This document shows positions 23,626 through 36,087 of a stretch of DNA of 64,000 nt, one piece after another. Location of the stretch: NCBI RefSeq assembly GCF_000516985.1, contig NW_006917099.1, positions 434,001 to 498,000 on the forward strand. The letters run 5' to 3'. The notes under the pieces are model-generated. The model was not told where the DNA came from and did not search any database. It saw only the letters and a program-made list of their open reading frames with translations. Positions within the stretch are counted from its first letter, which is position 1, and every line of letters begins with the position of its first letter. The position numbers and the translations under genes are program-made. The stretch is from Pestalotiopsis fici W106-1. Lineage: Eukaryota > Ascomycota > Sordariomycetes > Amphisphaeriales > Sporocadaceae.

Positions 23626-24469
23626 TGTGGAAGCAGAGGGTGTATAGCTGTTGAGCAGTGTCTAGGGTGGCAGATCTACGCAGGTACTTATACTCCCTCG
23701 AGATCTATAGCACTTGGATGCCGGACCAAAATTGTAGTTGACATATATGTTTGTACGATGAGAAGAGGAAGTGATGAATATCACGCTAAGCAGTAGAAAG
23801 GGCAATAGAAGACTGTGAAGAAGCGACTGTGCCTTATGATATACCCCCGGCATACTAATTACGAGCCCTGATAGGTTAGTAGAATCAGGCACCAACACAT
23901 GGTTATTGAGTGGACAAAAGGACTGGGAAAGATCAGATCATGATGCAGCGTAGTGCAACCAACCGAAGGGATGCATCTCACCCTGGCTGCTGGGCGGCAG
24001 AGCATTTGCAGTCGAAGCCATAACCTACCCAAGGCAGAGAGAGAAGGAGAGAGACTGCCAATGAAGTACGTTGATTTGCATGATGTCGGTTTCGCAGCTT
24101 CAAAATTTGAAAAAGTGTGATTCTGGTCAAGTACGAATCAACACATCATGATACGGGTTCAAATGGGTTTGTTGGAGGCACTTAACCTTGCAAGGTTGAA
24201 GCACTACATGTAGGTTTCTCAGTACGTACCCAGCTGGCTAGGTACCCGTAGTAGAGCGGAAAAACCTATGTCCACCTTTGGTACCCCACGATTCCATTCA
24301 GCTTATGCTATTTCCCCCCCACCCTCCACAATTCCACATTTGTCGAAGCACCAGTGTGCAGCCAAAGTAATCGCGACCAGGAGGAGCTTGCGACCACGAC
24401 GATTCCGACCACGTCGCCATATAGCAACACCCGACTTCCTCATTGCTCCCCGTCCTCGGCTCCTAAATC
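23626..24469. promoter_or_regulatory. Divergent promoter region of the APH-like gene and SRP54
   Basis: 844 bases between two start codons on opposite strands. Contains a pyrimidine-rich stretch (about 24310-24350, CCCCCCCACCCTCC) on the SRP54 side. No gene seen. Confidence 0.5.
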
Positions 24470-26106
24470 ATGGTTCTTCAAGATCTCGGCCGGCGCATCA
24501 GCACGGCCTTGCACGATGCCACTCGTGCACCCAATCTCGATGAGAAGGTATAGTCTCTTGTTGAGTTGATCCGCCACCCAACTTTGCCCCTCCACCTACT
24601 GACCCATCATGTGTGTCCTCGCAGGCCTTCAAGGCTATGCTCAACGAGATCTCCCACGCCCTCCTCGAAGCCGACGTCAACGTGAAACTCGTCAGCAAGC
24701 TATCCAATTCGATAAAATCACAGGTCAACTTCAAAGACCTGCCCCCCGCCGTCAACAAGAAGCGCCTTATTCAGAAAGCCGTCTTTGATGAGCTGGTCAA
24801 GCTAGTCGATCCCCATGCCGAACCTTTCAAGCCCAAGAAGGGCAAGTCCAACGTTATCATGTTTGTCGGTCTGCAAGGTGCTGGTAAAACAACGACATGT
24901 ACAAAGCTGGCGCGACACTACCAGGCCCGTGGATTCCGCGCTTGCTTGGTGTGCGCCGATACCTTCCGTGCCGGTGCTTTTGATCAGCTGAAGCAGAACG
25001 CCGTCAAGGCCAAGATCCCGTATTATGGTTCACTCACGGAGACGGATCCCGCTGTCGTGGCTAGGGAGGGTGTCGAGAAATTCAAGAAGGAACGCTTCGA
25101 AGTCATCATTGTCGATACCTCTGGAAGACATCGACAAGAGTCTGCGCTGTTCCAGGAGATGATGGATATCCAAACCGCCATCAAGCCCGACGAGACCATC
25201 ATGGTTCTCGACTCGTCCATTGGTCAACAAGCCGAGTCGCAAGCCAAGGCGTTCAAGGAAGCTGCCGACTTTGGAGCCATCATCATCACCAAGACGGATG
25301 GTCATGCCAGCGGTGGTGGTGCTATCTCAGCCGTCGCTGCGACACATACACCAATCGTTTTCATTGGAACCGGAGAGCACATGTTGGATTTCGAACGTTT
25401 TGCGCCACAACAATTTGTCAACAAGCTATTGGGCATGGGAGACATGGCTGGGCTGGTCGAGCACGTTCAGTCTCTGAAGTTGGATCAAAAGGACACCATC
25501 AAGCACATTACCGAGGGTATATTTACAGTGAGGGATCTCCGGGACCAATTGGGCAACATCATGAAGATGGGTCCATTATCCAAGATCTCAGGCATGATTC
25601 CTGGAATGGCCAACCTGCCTGGCATGGATCAGATGGACAACGAAGAGTCCAGCGCCAAACTGAAGCGCATGATTTACATTTGCGACAGCATGACGGAGAA
25701 GGAACTTGACAGCGACGGCAAAATGTTTGTCGAGCAACCTACCCGAGTCGTGCGTGTAGCTCGTGGCAGCGGCGCCAGCGTAAGAGAAGTAGAAGAACTG
25801 CTTACTCAACAACGAATGATGGCCGGCATGGCGAAGAAGATGGGAGGCAACATGAAGAACATGCAGCGCGCACAGCAGGCCATGGGTGGCGGTAACAAGG
25901 CACAACAAATGGCGGCTATGCAGAAGAGGTTACAAAGTATGGGTGGGGCTGGTGCTGGAGGTATGCCAGACATGGCCAGTCTAGCCAAGATGTTCGGTGG
26001 AGGCGGCGGCGGTGGCATGCCCGGCGGAATGGACATCCAGAACATGATGAAGTCGATGGGTATGGGCGGTATGATGGGAGGTGGCGGAAGAGGTGGCAGA
26101 AGGTAA
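24470..26106 (+). CDS. srp54: Signal recognition particle 54-kDa subunit, SRP54
   Basis: Two exons, 24470-24547 and 24625-26106, giving 519 aa, the normal size. The first exon holds [18 protein letters not shown], the conserved N-domain start. The GTPase G domain has P-loop [10 protein letters not shown] at 108-117, the [13 protein letters not shown] switch motif, VDTSGRH and [10 protein letters not shown]. The Met-rich M domain ([16 protein letters not shown], then Gly/Met repeats to the C-terminus) binds signal sequences and SRP RNA. The protein targets nascent secretory chains to the ER via the SRP receptor. A housekeeping gene, useful as a phylogenetic anchor. Converges with the permease gene, 255 bases away. 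Confidence 0.98.
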
Positions 26107-26361
26107 TGACTTACCGAGTCTCTGTCCCTAGCCTCTGATGATGATACTGCTTCTGAGGATCCTCCACGAGACTTGATGGCTAGACTGGTTCAATGATAGC
26201 ATGGCATGGCGTTACGGGTCGTTTATACATGACGAGGCAAGAAAAAACAAATACAAAATAATGCTCTATCCAAAGTTCTATTTTTAGCTGAAGGAATAGG
26301 TCGACTCTGTTTATTTTACCGCAAAATGGCGGCATCTATTAGATGTTGGTCATCCTGAAGA

Positions 26362-29238
26362 TCAATCCACTCGACTTCCCTCGACCGTAGACACCTCAGT
26401 CCCAGACACCCGCCGGTTGCCTGGTTCTGAGGCTCGTGTCCGTGCCTGTCCTAATGCTGAGTCAAGTGCCAACAAGGTTGTTCCAAACTCCTGCTTGCGC
26501 CTTTCCTCCCCCTTGACCGAGAGACGTTCCAAGTGGCTCAGCTTTTGAATCAAAGCTGTCGGGTGGCGGTTCGAAATTAGTGGGCGCGGCCACCATTTCG
26601 AAAAGTGCAATCCATATCTCCACAGCTTGAGAAAGGTCCAAAAGGCCAACGCAATAACGTGCTAGAAGATTTGTCATTATGACATTGACGAAAACTACAA
26701 CATCGCCTCTCAGACTTACAGGTCCGTATGCCACCACGACCATGTCGAAGCCGGCACCTTCAGTTCTGGTCCACCACGTTGCGCTGAGACAGGCAAAGAT
26801 GAACAAACATCCGAGCAGAGCGAGGCGGGCCGTCCATGGTTGAAGCCAAATAAGCACGTTCCAGGCTTTGTACTTGGGATGCCTTCGGATGAATCGTTCC
26901 ATTCCAGCCTTTTCCAGGCCCTGGGCGCATGACGATGTCCTAGGAAGAAGGGTTTGTTTAGCTTAATTAACAATGTACACAACCTCGCTATACTCACCAA
27001 TGATCGTATCGCAAGTAAGCAATCAAAAGAAGTGTCCAGGTGATGACACAAGAGATACTCGACGTGAGGGATACGATTTGGATCATCTGTCCCGGGTTAG
27101 CAAGCCGTTGTCATATCTGGAGGATTCATCGAGTCAAACGCACATCATCCAGCGCTCCAGGATTATCCCTCTTCAACCCGAGACTTAGAAACGGCAACCA
27201 GTAGAAAGCCACCAGACTGACCAACAAGGCCATGGCCGGGACCCCCGTCGAAGTCCACACCTGGCCAAAGGTCCTCTTGAAGGACCGACTAAACACGTGG
27301 TTATCCCGCAGCTTCTGCGTCATTCCGTACAAGGTGCGACTCGCGACATAGAGGGCCGTATTGGCCGAGGACAAGACGGCAAAGATGATGGCCCCGTTGG
27401 CCACGTCGGCCAGTCCCGGGTTCACGTCCCAGATGGAGATGATGGTGGCGCTGTCCGTGTGCGGCGACGACGCGGATATGGGCTCGCGCCCGATGAACTT
27501 CCACACCCCGGGCAGCCGGCAGTCGTCCCACTTGACGCCGAGGATGATGCCGAGCGTGACCATGAAGTAGAGCAGCAGACAGGCCCAGTGTGTTATCTGC
27601 GAGGAGCGCGCAATCGATCTTGTGCTCTGCGCTTCGTACGCGGCAATGGCCGTGGTTTCCACGCCCAAGAAGATGAAGGCGACTGTGGGCACGACGAAGC
27701 TGTTTTCTTGATGATTAGACGTGGAGAGTATGACGGGAGGGGGCCGGCGAATACTGACCAAAATGCATAGAACCCTTGTCCCTGTGAAAAGACATTTTGA
27801 TTTACTTGAATGCCATCGTGTATTGCTAATTGATGATTAGCGATGCAAAATGACACCTATATAGCACAGACGGTCTTACGATTGCTAGGAAATTGATCAT
27901 GTGCTTATATCCTTGTGAGTCAACGTCAAGTCTTTGAGAATATCAACTCGTACCTGCAGAAATATTGTACCATGAACAGGTGCTATTAGCATCCCTGATG
28001 TCTAATGTTGCTGTATGGAGGTCAGCATGTCTCATCCGCCTAGGTTTCTCAGTGAAGCTTACGGTCTGATTTCCCTTGCTCTGGATCTAACATTAGCAAA
28101 TTCGACTACAGATGGGAAGGGCTGCGATTTACTCTGGATGGAAACGTTGTACAAGACACATGATATCGCAAAAACGACAACCACTAAAATACGTGTCAGT
28201 CCTGCGTTTCTTATTGATTAAAGGCAATGGAGCCAATGCAAGGATGCAAATTCGCGTTTGACTAATAGCGAAGCCCAAGGTACAGTCGTAGAGGGTCTTG
28301 GGACACAGAATATACAAGTAGATGATTCCAGGAATAGACGTACTCTTGAGCGCACCGCCAATGGTCTCAATCCAGCCAAAATACTGTAGTGTAGTGAGCG
28401 AAGCAATTCCGTGGCGAATTTTCTCAGAGAATACTCACGTCAACGCCCCAAAGGTTGATGGCAAATAGAACCCAAGGCGTAAACCCATAAAAGGCCATGG
28501 GTCCCGCAACATCGTCAATCTTGGGCCAGTATTCCAGTAGCCTTGAGGCGTTGAGCATTTGCACTGGTACAATAGAGGCCCAGCAATACCTGCAGCAGCG
28601 GATCAGCAAAAAAAAAAAAAAAAAAGGGTCGGACGTTGCCTGGATTTCTCTTCCTTTCCAACATCTTCTCACTCTTTCTTCTTTCTCTCCCTGCCTCTGT
28701 TTTCGTGTAGCTTACCAATGGGCAATAGATGCTACCCAAGCAAGATCCTCGTCCACAAACTGTTCCACGTAGAGGTAAATGGCATTCTGGGCCGGAAACA
28801 CCTGCACGAGCTCGCTGACACTCTCGCCAACAAAAGCAGCCAAGACACCATTGAGCAGCACTGCCAAAAGCAGGCCTATCGGACCCGCCACTTCCAGGAC
28901 AGAACCATTGTAGTTAAAGACTCCAGAGCCAATAACGACACTAATAATGATAAACTAGAAAAGCAACATGAAGTTAGTAGACCCGAACATAGGCATGTCT
29001 GTTTACCTGTAAAGAGGGAACCAACAAATATTTGGAAAGCCTTTAAACGCTGGCTGGAAATAGGCCGAATCAGCTGGTGTGCTTTTGCATAATGCCTTGC
29101 AGGATCTGGGGGTTATCAAGGGAGGGAGGGGAAAGAAGGGGCTTACCGAAGCTGAAAAGGATCAAACGTCGCGCCACGACCAGATTCTGTATCTGAAGCC
29201 ATGCTGTTATCGACCTCGACCTCGATCGCGTTTTTCAT
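26362..29238 (-). CDS. Amino-acid permease (APC superfamily), 13 exons
   Basis: Exons read 29147-29238, 29007-29053 (or 29026-29053), 28716-28954, 28439-28589, 28344-28383, 28063-28183, 27954-27994, 27880-27911, 27759-27781, 27144-27699, 26998-27086, 26720-26939, 26362-26661. About twelve membrane segments are visible, e.g. FIIISVVIGSGVF (TM1), GPIGLLLAVLLNGVLAAFVG, VVPTVAFIFLGVETTAIAAY, GAIIFAVLSSANTALYVASR. The sequence follows the fungal amino-acid permease pattern (plasma-membrane proton symport is known for the family). Exon 9 is only 23 nt. With the strong GTAAAC donor after 29007 the frame is off by one base; using a weak GTTGGT donor after 29026 restores it (about 643 aa). It is either that splice or a one-base lesion. 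Later exons are all in frame. Confidence 0.85.
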
Positions 29239-29679
29239 GCGAACAAGGACAGTAGCAAAGAGAAAAGAATAAATATGCTCTCTATCTTGATCAAATGATG
29301 GCACTTTTATTTAGTTGCGCATAATGTAAGCAGTTCATCAGCAAGAAGGAACAAGGCTATTTGGAGTAAAACGCGGCTGCGGCTGGGGGATCACTTTTTG
29401 TGTGCGTGTGCCACACTGGGCGCTGATGATCCCTTAAAGGCAAGCATGTAGGACCAGCCTGAGATGACACAGAACTGACTGGGGGAGTACGTGTACCCTT
29501 AGGAGGGCGGCATGTGATTCATTTTGTTGGCGGTTCTAGGCATCTGCAACGGGCAAGGCTACGCCCAAGGTTTAAAACCCGTATGAATGCCACGGATCAT
29601 GGAGATGAACATTCTCAACACAAAAAGTTTTACATTGTGTGGCTAGAACTGAACCTAGTGCGCCGCCATATGGCCAATC
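29239..29679. other. Divergent spacer between the permease and the 77-aa gene
   Basis: 441 bases upstream of both genes. No coding signal. Confidence 0.5.
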
Positions 29680-30033
29680 ATGGCGGAGTCTTTTCATCAT
29701 ATCCTTCCCTCCAAAGCCTCGCGCTATCTCGCGATCAAGGACGAGCTTGAGACCTATCTGAAAGAGATGTACAGTGGGACGGTGGATGATAATTACGACT
29801 TTTCTGTAAAAGTAAGTCTACAGATTGGGGCCTCAAATTCCTTGCACGACTTGTTGATCAAAAGGCAGAATCGAAATGATAGATGGTGCTTCGATGGACC
29901 CGAGGCATTAAGCGAGGTGAGTGTACCAGGAGGCTCCCCAAATTTTATAAAAGAAGGCAATTAACAATGGTTCGCACAGAGACGTCTCAAGTATGATTTA
30001 ACATTTATTGCACTTGAAGGAACTGCGGACTGA
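29680..30033 (+). CDS. Small hypothetical protein (77 aa, three exons)
   Basis: Exons 29680-29811, 29869-29916 and 29980-30033 are 132, 48 and 54 nt, all phase 0, so they join with no frame conflict to a TGA. Donors are GTAAGT and GTGAGT; acceptors are GGCAG and CACAG. The product starts MAESFHHILPSKASRYLAIK, continues with a predicted acidic helix, and ends in a stretch with WCFDGPEALSERRLKYDLTF. No signal peptide or membrane segment. I do not recognise the family. Its charged, soluble character and two consensus introns argue for a real gene; it converges on the 1004-aa kinase gene 600 bases away. Confidence 0.55.
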
Positions 30034-30633
30034 CCAGCGTTAATAGAGACATAGTGCGCGAGGTAATGAAGCGCAGCGAAGCGGCCAAGTAAATACGGGA
30101 CGTGGGCGGATGACGGAGGTGGGGGCAGAAGGAGTCGTACTTTAGCTCATGCTGGTGGACTAAACAGGATGGATTAGGTGGCAAAATTTGCCCAGTCATG
30201 GTCGAGATGAAGGCTTGGAAGGCTATGCTGTGCCACATGTACGAACCGTCTATCCCCAAGGGCTGTGATGAGCCGAAAAGCCAGGGCAGCGGTCTGCTCT
30301 TCGAGGAGGGCAATCATCAGATCATCGGGGCTTTGTCTGCTTTTTTTTGTCTTTGCAAAGTAAGACCCATGTATAAGACGGAATGACACCAGGATGCAAA
30401 ATGCATCGAGGTGCTGATTGACCGTCAATGACATTTGTAGAACAATATACTTGCTTTTTCGATAATGTGGGGTGTCGATAATCCTTGTTCGCTTATACCC
30501 GTACTTTAGCGTACAGTGGCTGTCTGGACTGTTCTTTAGCAACAGAAAGCATGTTACAATATATGTGCCATGGTAACCAATATTTGCTAGTATAACAAAA
30601 CCAAATGGTGCTTGAGCGCCAAGAGGCCAAAAA
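30034..30633. other. Convergent 3' spacer
   Basis: 3' flanks of the 77-aa gene and the 1004-aa kinase. A minus-strand frame (30174-30674) with a chance hydrophobic stretch overlaps the kinase end and is not accepted. Confidence 0.5.
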
Positions 30634-33600
30634 TCATCTTTTGGGCCTGCATTTGATAGCGTAAATCTTGCCATCTACTTGGCAGATGAGAATAATGCTC
30701 GCAGCTTCATCATTGCAGAGAATGACCTGCATCGCTGACCCTTCCTTCAATCGCGAGTCTAGTCGGCAGAGGGTGCTCTCTTCTTCAAACCCACCAGTTG
30801 GTCTGACTGGCAATATGTGTACCAATGAAGAAGAAGGAATCCGTTTCGAAGTGACTACAACAAAGGACTGGTCTTGATGTAAACATGCTGCTCGAATATC
30901 CAAGAGTCTAGGCTGAATTGGGAAAGCATAGAGTGTTCTTGGCGCATGATGGAGAATAGCGCTATCAGGAACGAAAGCAACTTGGTTGTCGCCGTCCGGA
31001 ACGACAAGACACCCCAAAGCTTGGTTGAAGGGAAGTAATCGGGTCTGGTGCAGTTTCACGTGTCCTTCCTACAGTTCCATTAGTTTGGTTCAAATGGATA
31101 GTAATTGTAGTCTACTGACAAAATCGTAACGGGTTCTGGCCTCCAGCTCAATGCTAGGAAGCTCCGTAACGCGATAGCAAAGTAGCCAGCCCTTGCTGAG
31201 GCCCGTCGCCCACACATACAGAAGGTTCCCTTCCTCATTGAATGCAATATCTTCGATGTAGCAATTCTGCTCCAGAGGGACATCTCTGGAAGTGTGACGA
31301 GTGTGTATTTCGTTCGGGCTTCTGCAAGAAATAACAGTCAGAAGAAGTCTCTCACATAGAATAAGGGGCCTGCTTACCCAACATGCAATATGAATAACTC
31401 TTTCATATTTATTACAGCAACAAACCCTTCAAGTGATATAGCGATTCTCTTTGAATGCTCGAAATACCTTGTTGGTATTGGGATTGGAATAGGAGTAGCT
31501 CTGGCGTCCTGGTAGTCTAGCTTATATACATGAAGCTGGATATTTAAATTAGTTTGACCTTTCATCTCCATTGCCTTCACGAAGAGTACGGTGCGTTGAG
31601 GAGTTGTACTTACCATTGGTTCTGATGTTTTGGATTCCCCCCAAGCCGCAAGGTACTGCCCAGCAAGTACGATACCGCTACGATCTGTCCTTGCCTTGAA
31701 GGGTAAGTCAATAGCTCTCACCGTCTCGGTAATGTTATTCCCATCCTTATCTGGAAGGATCCTGGACAAAGAAATTGTTGATTTGGCGAGGTATGCAATC
31801 CAGTATTTCCCGACCGCTACAGCACTTGGAGTTGAACCTTTGATCTTTACTTCCCATGACATAGCGTGTGTCTCAACATGTTGCCACCCCATGGGTGGTA
31901 TTGCTGGCGGACCATGTTTGAAAGAAGTTGAGAAGTCAGCTGAATCATATACGTGGCTCGATGAATCGTGAGAGGGTCCATCAGAGCCTGTGTCGAAGAT
32001 GTCCGAATGTCTCACACTAGAGCCTATCGACATGTTACGCTGGCCCACTGTTTCGATCGATATATCCGGGACTCGTGGTGGTGGTGGTGGTTGTTGTTGT
32101 TGTTGACGATGATGCAACGTAAAAATACAGTCTGTATCTCTCTTTTGAATGATCTGGTCAATATGTTGAGAAACGTGCAAAACGTTGGCATACATTTTTT
32201 CGGCATCAGGTCTCGCCTCGGGATCCGCCACAAGCAAGGATTCGATACAGTATGCCCAGCAAGTGACATAATTGCGCTCCGGCCCTGCACTGTTCCGAAG
32301 CTCTTGAAGCCATTCTGTCACTTCTGATCTTAATTGATAGTTCTTGCCATGGTTTTGAATGCTTAGGTGAGTAGATTGCCTTGGGGACTCCGAGTAGAAG
32401 CTGTCATATGGGCCGCGTCTTAGATCTCTGAATTGATCTACCCCAGGCGGCCCCGTTTCGGTGAAAGTCAGAATCTCCGAGAAGATTGCCCCAAAAGACC
32501 AGACGTCACTTTTTCTGCCGACCTTGAATTGACCGCCCGAATCATCCCAGGCTCTCTCGATTTCAGGTGCTTGGTAGGTGCTTGTGGGTCGCCGCGCTCT
32601 CGTGTGCATTGTTGCGTTTTCCACATTACCATCTTTGCTAACCTTCTTGATCACAGATATTCCAAAATCGGCCAGCTTCCACCACCCCACAGGACCATCT
32701 CCTATGTTGAACAAGAGAATGTTATCCGGTTTCAAGTCCATGTGGGCAAGGTTGACAGAGGAAGCGTGGTCATCGGAAAAGCCAGCGTGAAGCCACTTCA
32801 AAGCATCGGCAATGGCGACACATTCCTTTGCCAGGGCACCAGCTAGCGGAGCGCCACGGTCTGGGAGATCCCTAAAGCGTTCATCAAAACTTTCCGGAGC
32901 AAGATTATATGTCCTAGAGCTGACTGCTGCCTCGGCGTGCAAGAATTGGTGGAGGTTTCCCAGGTCGGCAATCGGTAAAACAATCAAGTACCGAGAATCC
33001 TGCTCAATGATAGTATGATGGAGAGTGATGCGATATACCTCGCTTGGAAGGGTCCTCTTGACTCTGCAGAGTGTGTCCACTTCCTTTTTGGCGTCATCCA
33101 GCGCTTCTTCATCCCCTCGGAAAGACTTGACTGCTACAGCATATGGTTCATTTGCCGTCCACGGGAATTGGCTATATTTGCGACTTTGAATGTATCCAGG
33201 CGAAACTTGGTAAAACTTTCAAGACAGGTTAGAAAAGAAGGAATAAAACGAATCAAAGCCAGTCTTTGCAAGCTCACATTTATCAAGCCATAACCTCCCG
33301 ATATCTCCTCCGTCGATCGAAATTCGAAAGGCATGCGGAGCCTCGAATCAATATTCTGGGTTTGAGGCTGATGACTAAAGTCGAGAATGGCTGGAATGAA
33401 TCGGTATTGGTCCCCCAGGGACCTCTTGACCCGGCGAGGACTCAACCCCATGGAAGCAAGTTCCTCGGCATCGAGAGGAAGGTTCTTGTCGGTGAATCGT
33501 GTGATTGTGCTATTGGGAGAAGAGAACAGGTAGCTCTTGACAGTCGAAAACCAGTCCAACTCTGGGAGATCAGTCCAGACAATGAATGACAGGAAGCCCA

Positions 33601-33817
33601 GTAACCGGTTTTGTATAGCCTCGATTTGCTCGGTCGTCAAGTTGCTGTCGAAAAGCAGGCCCCGCAATTGTGACGTTCTCCATATTGCTCTCATGTCAGA
33701 ACTGCGGCAAAAGGCCTTCTCTGGATCGTCGGCCATGCACATGGCATCTTGGATCCCATTTGCAATACTTTCAAAGCAGGCTCTTCGGCGCGCATGTTGG
33801 TCGCGACTATTGTTCAT
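30634..33817 (-). CDS. Ser/Thr protein kinase with long C-terminal beta-repeat-like region (1004 aa)
   Basis: Four exons: 33278-33817, 31378-33215, 31120-31321, 30634-31068. Residues 1-170 form an N-terminal region (FLSFIVWTDLPELDWF) seen before kinase domains in fungal accessory kinases. Kinase motifs: glycine loop SGGYGLIN at 173-180, VAVK with Lys210, HMDLKPDN at 338-345 (HRD with Arg replaced by Met), DFG at 363-365, QAPE at 395-398 and DVWSFGAIF. All catalytic residues are present, so it is probably active; lacking the HRD Arg, activation-loop phosphorylation may not be required. A Gln/Pro linker (HHRQQQQQPPPPP) leads to about 450 residues with repeating beta-strand units (AVGKYWIAYL, EDIAFNEEGNLLYVWA, FVVVTSKRI) that look propeller-like. 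Substrates and stimulus are unknown. Confidence 0.85.
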
Positions 33818-35051
33818 GTTGAGCCTATGCCTTGCTGCGACAGTGTACAGAGGCGCTTGATCGTCTGAACAGGAAGCCAGAGCGCCATCACTTCAGGCGA
33901 AACTCGGAAACAAGGCTACATGAGATGTTGTTCAGACTCAGAAGTGCGATATCGCGCTTTAGCGACAAGACGTTGTGTCATAAGCTGGACAAGATGGGGA
34001 TTTGTTTTTTCTAGGTTGGTGGGACAGGTTTCCGGGTTGAGGCTCTGGTGCGACACACGTCATGAGATTGTAAGTCTTGGTGTACAAGATTCCAGGCGGC
34101 CCCTCGATTGCTTGGGCGGGAGTCGGGACCGGCGCCAATGACAGCGACAGCGACAGGGAAGAAGAATAAGGCAGCACCAGACACCACAATCAGAAGATCA
34201 GATGGACATTGCAGTGACACGAGTCCTTGCTGCACCTTCCAGCGAGGCTGTGACTGGGGCCCAGGTACATCAGGTCGGGTAGGTGGGAGGCCACCATCCA
34301 TGATTCCCTGCCGTAACACGGCACAGCAGAGGAATGCTGCTGATGCTCTCCTTCACTCATTGGCTTGTGAGCTGAAGCCATGGCTCCCTCCAGTAAACTG
34401 CTGGTGGTGGTCGTTGAGACCGAGTACTTCTGGGCATCGCACTTGAGCTTGCGAAGCTCAATTCCAGCAGCGAGGGGAGTTCCACACCGACTCTTTCATG
34501 GGCCCCAGGAAGGAGGATGCATACCTTAATTCAGGCAAGGCCTTGCCGTAAGCCGTGTGTGGCAGCCCAACAGATGCAAGTCATCAAACGATTGACAAGA
34601 CACTCATGTGTATTGCGGATTTTAGCGGGGCAATACCATACCTACCTACCTATAGATATAGTGGACCTTGCTTGTAGTTGAGCTTGTTATGAACAGCGAC
34701 AGTCCTTTGCTCACTTTGAATTTACAGAAGGTCTAGGACTCTAGGGTTACCTGGTAGCGCCCCAAATACGCCCTAGCTAGCGCCATAAATGCTTCTTAAG
34801 CTTCCACAGATCACTTGCATATAGATAGTGACGAGACGTAACAAGGATTAAATTTACGTCTGCGGCCTGGATCAAGTAGATCGAAGACTTTTGATTCATT
34901 TTAATCTGCAGATGAGACGAACAACAAAAAAGTCGCGACTGATCCGATGGCAACAATATATATATACAAAGAAGCTTAGTCCATCGCCAAATCACACCCA
35001 CATCTCGGATGTTTTATTTTTCTTCCCACTTGAAGCTCACCACGCATCTCC
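33818..35051. other. Intergenic region
   Basis: Promoter of the 1004-aa kinase and 3' flank of the GH5 gene. Contains a short TACC run near 34640. No gene seen. Confidence 0.55.
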
Positions 35052-36087
35052 TTATGGCGTGTAGGTCTGCAGAAGCGAGTCGTAGTACTTGTAGGCAGTA
35101 CCGCTCGGGGGCTCGAAGCTGTAGATGTAGTCACCCCACCAGGGACCGCCAGCCCACCAGAGGGCGCCCTGCCAGACGTCGCTATTGTCCTGGAGGTGGT
35201 CGAGGAGGCCCTTGATGGCCGTCTGGCACTGCGAGTTTGCGCCACCGGCGAACTCTCCCAAGACGCCCAGCTTGCCGTTCTCGCGCAGCCACTCGGTGGC
35301 GCCAATGACGCGGTCGACACCAATCGTGGTCGACACGCACACGTCCGACGTGCCCGAGTTGTCAGAGTCCAGGTACTGGTGCATCTCGTAGATGAGCTTG
35401 TTGGACGAGTCTGTCAGTGCCGCCAGGTTGGTGTTGGTCGTGTTCCAGACATAGGCACCCGAGTACGAGTTGCCCTCGGCAAAGATGTACTGGCTGGTGG
35501 CGCCGGCGCCGCGGATGGCGTTGATGGCGGCCTGGTTAAGGTTCAAGACGAGAGTCTGGTCCATGTCGTGGTACTCGTTGTTGGTATCAAAGATGACATT
35601 GGCATTGTCCTTGAAGGCCGTGGCAACAGTGGTCCAGAATGAGCCAAAGCCGCTTACATCGGTAATGATGTTGGAGTAGTAGCGACCAAAGTTGTGCGGG
35701 TCAAGCACGGCGTAAGCGCCATTGCTTGTGATGTAGTTGATGGTGCTGGTCAAGTTGGCCAGGTAAGCAGCATCGGCACTGCCAGTGAGTGTGTTGGGGA
35801 CAAGACGTTCCATGGAGAAGGCAACACGGAAAATGTTGTAACCCTCGCCAATCAATGTCTATTCACATAGGTTAGTGCCGTGTTTTCTGATTTAGTGGCG
35901 AGTATAAGGAACTTACACCGATGGACGAGGTCGAGGGAAAGTAGAAGTTGGTTCCCCAGACACCCGGATACACACCAGATCCAAACTCAGCAACACTCTG
36001 GTTGATACCAAACCATTTCAGCTTGGCGGCAGCGCCAGAGGCAAGAGCAACGCCAGCAAGGGCGGAGCTGAAAAAGGACGGCTTCAT
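35052..36087 (-). CDS. Secreted endo-beta-1,4-glucanase, glycoside hydrolase family 5 (325 aa)
   Basis: Two exons, 35917-36087 and 35052-35858 (phase 0, GTAAGT donor). A signal peptide ([20 protein letters not shown]) precedes the catalytic domain. Family-5 residues: the acid/base Glu is E152 in [11 protein letters not shown], the nucleophile is E259 in [12 protein letters not shown], and DPHNFGRYY and [14 protein letters not shown] line the cleft. Closest in pattern to Aspergillus-type EglA/EglB endoglucanases. It cleaves internal bonds of cellulose and mixed glucans outside the cell. No cellulose-binding module or Ser/Thr linker follows, so it is a single-domain enzyme. Expression of such genes is usually glucose-repressed, but I do not claim specific sites. 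Confidence 0.95.

Noticed and set aside
27297..27770. 157-aa plus-strand frame antisense to the permease
   Set aside because: Shadow of the largest permease exon; Gly/Asp/His-rich composition and no domain.
30174..30674. 166-aa minus-strand frame with a hydrophobic stretch
   Set aside because: Overlaps the end of the 1004-aa kinase in another frame; no homology or splice context; only one chance membrane-like segment.
35196..35642. 148-aa plus-strand frame antisense to the GH5 gene
   Set aside because: Produced by strong third-position GC bias of the cellulase; low-complexity Val/Gly/Asp composition.
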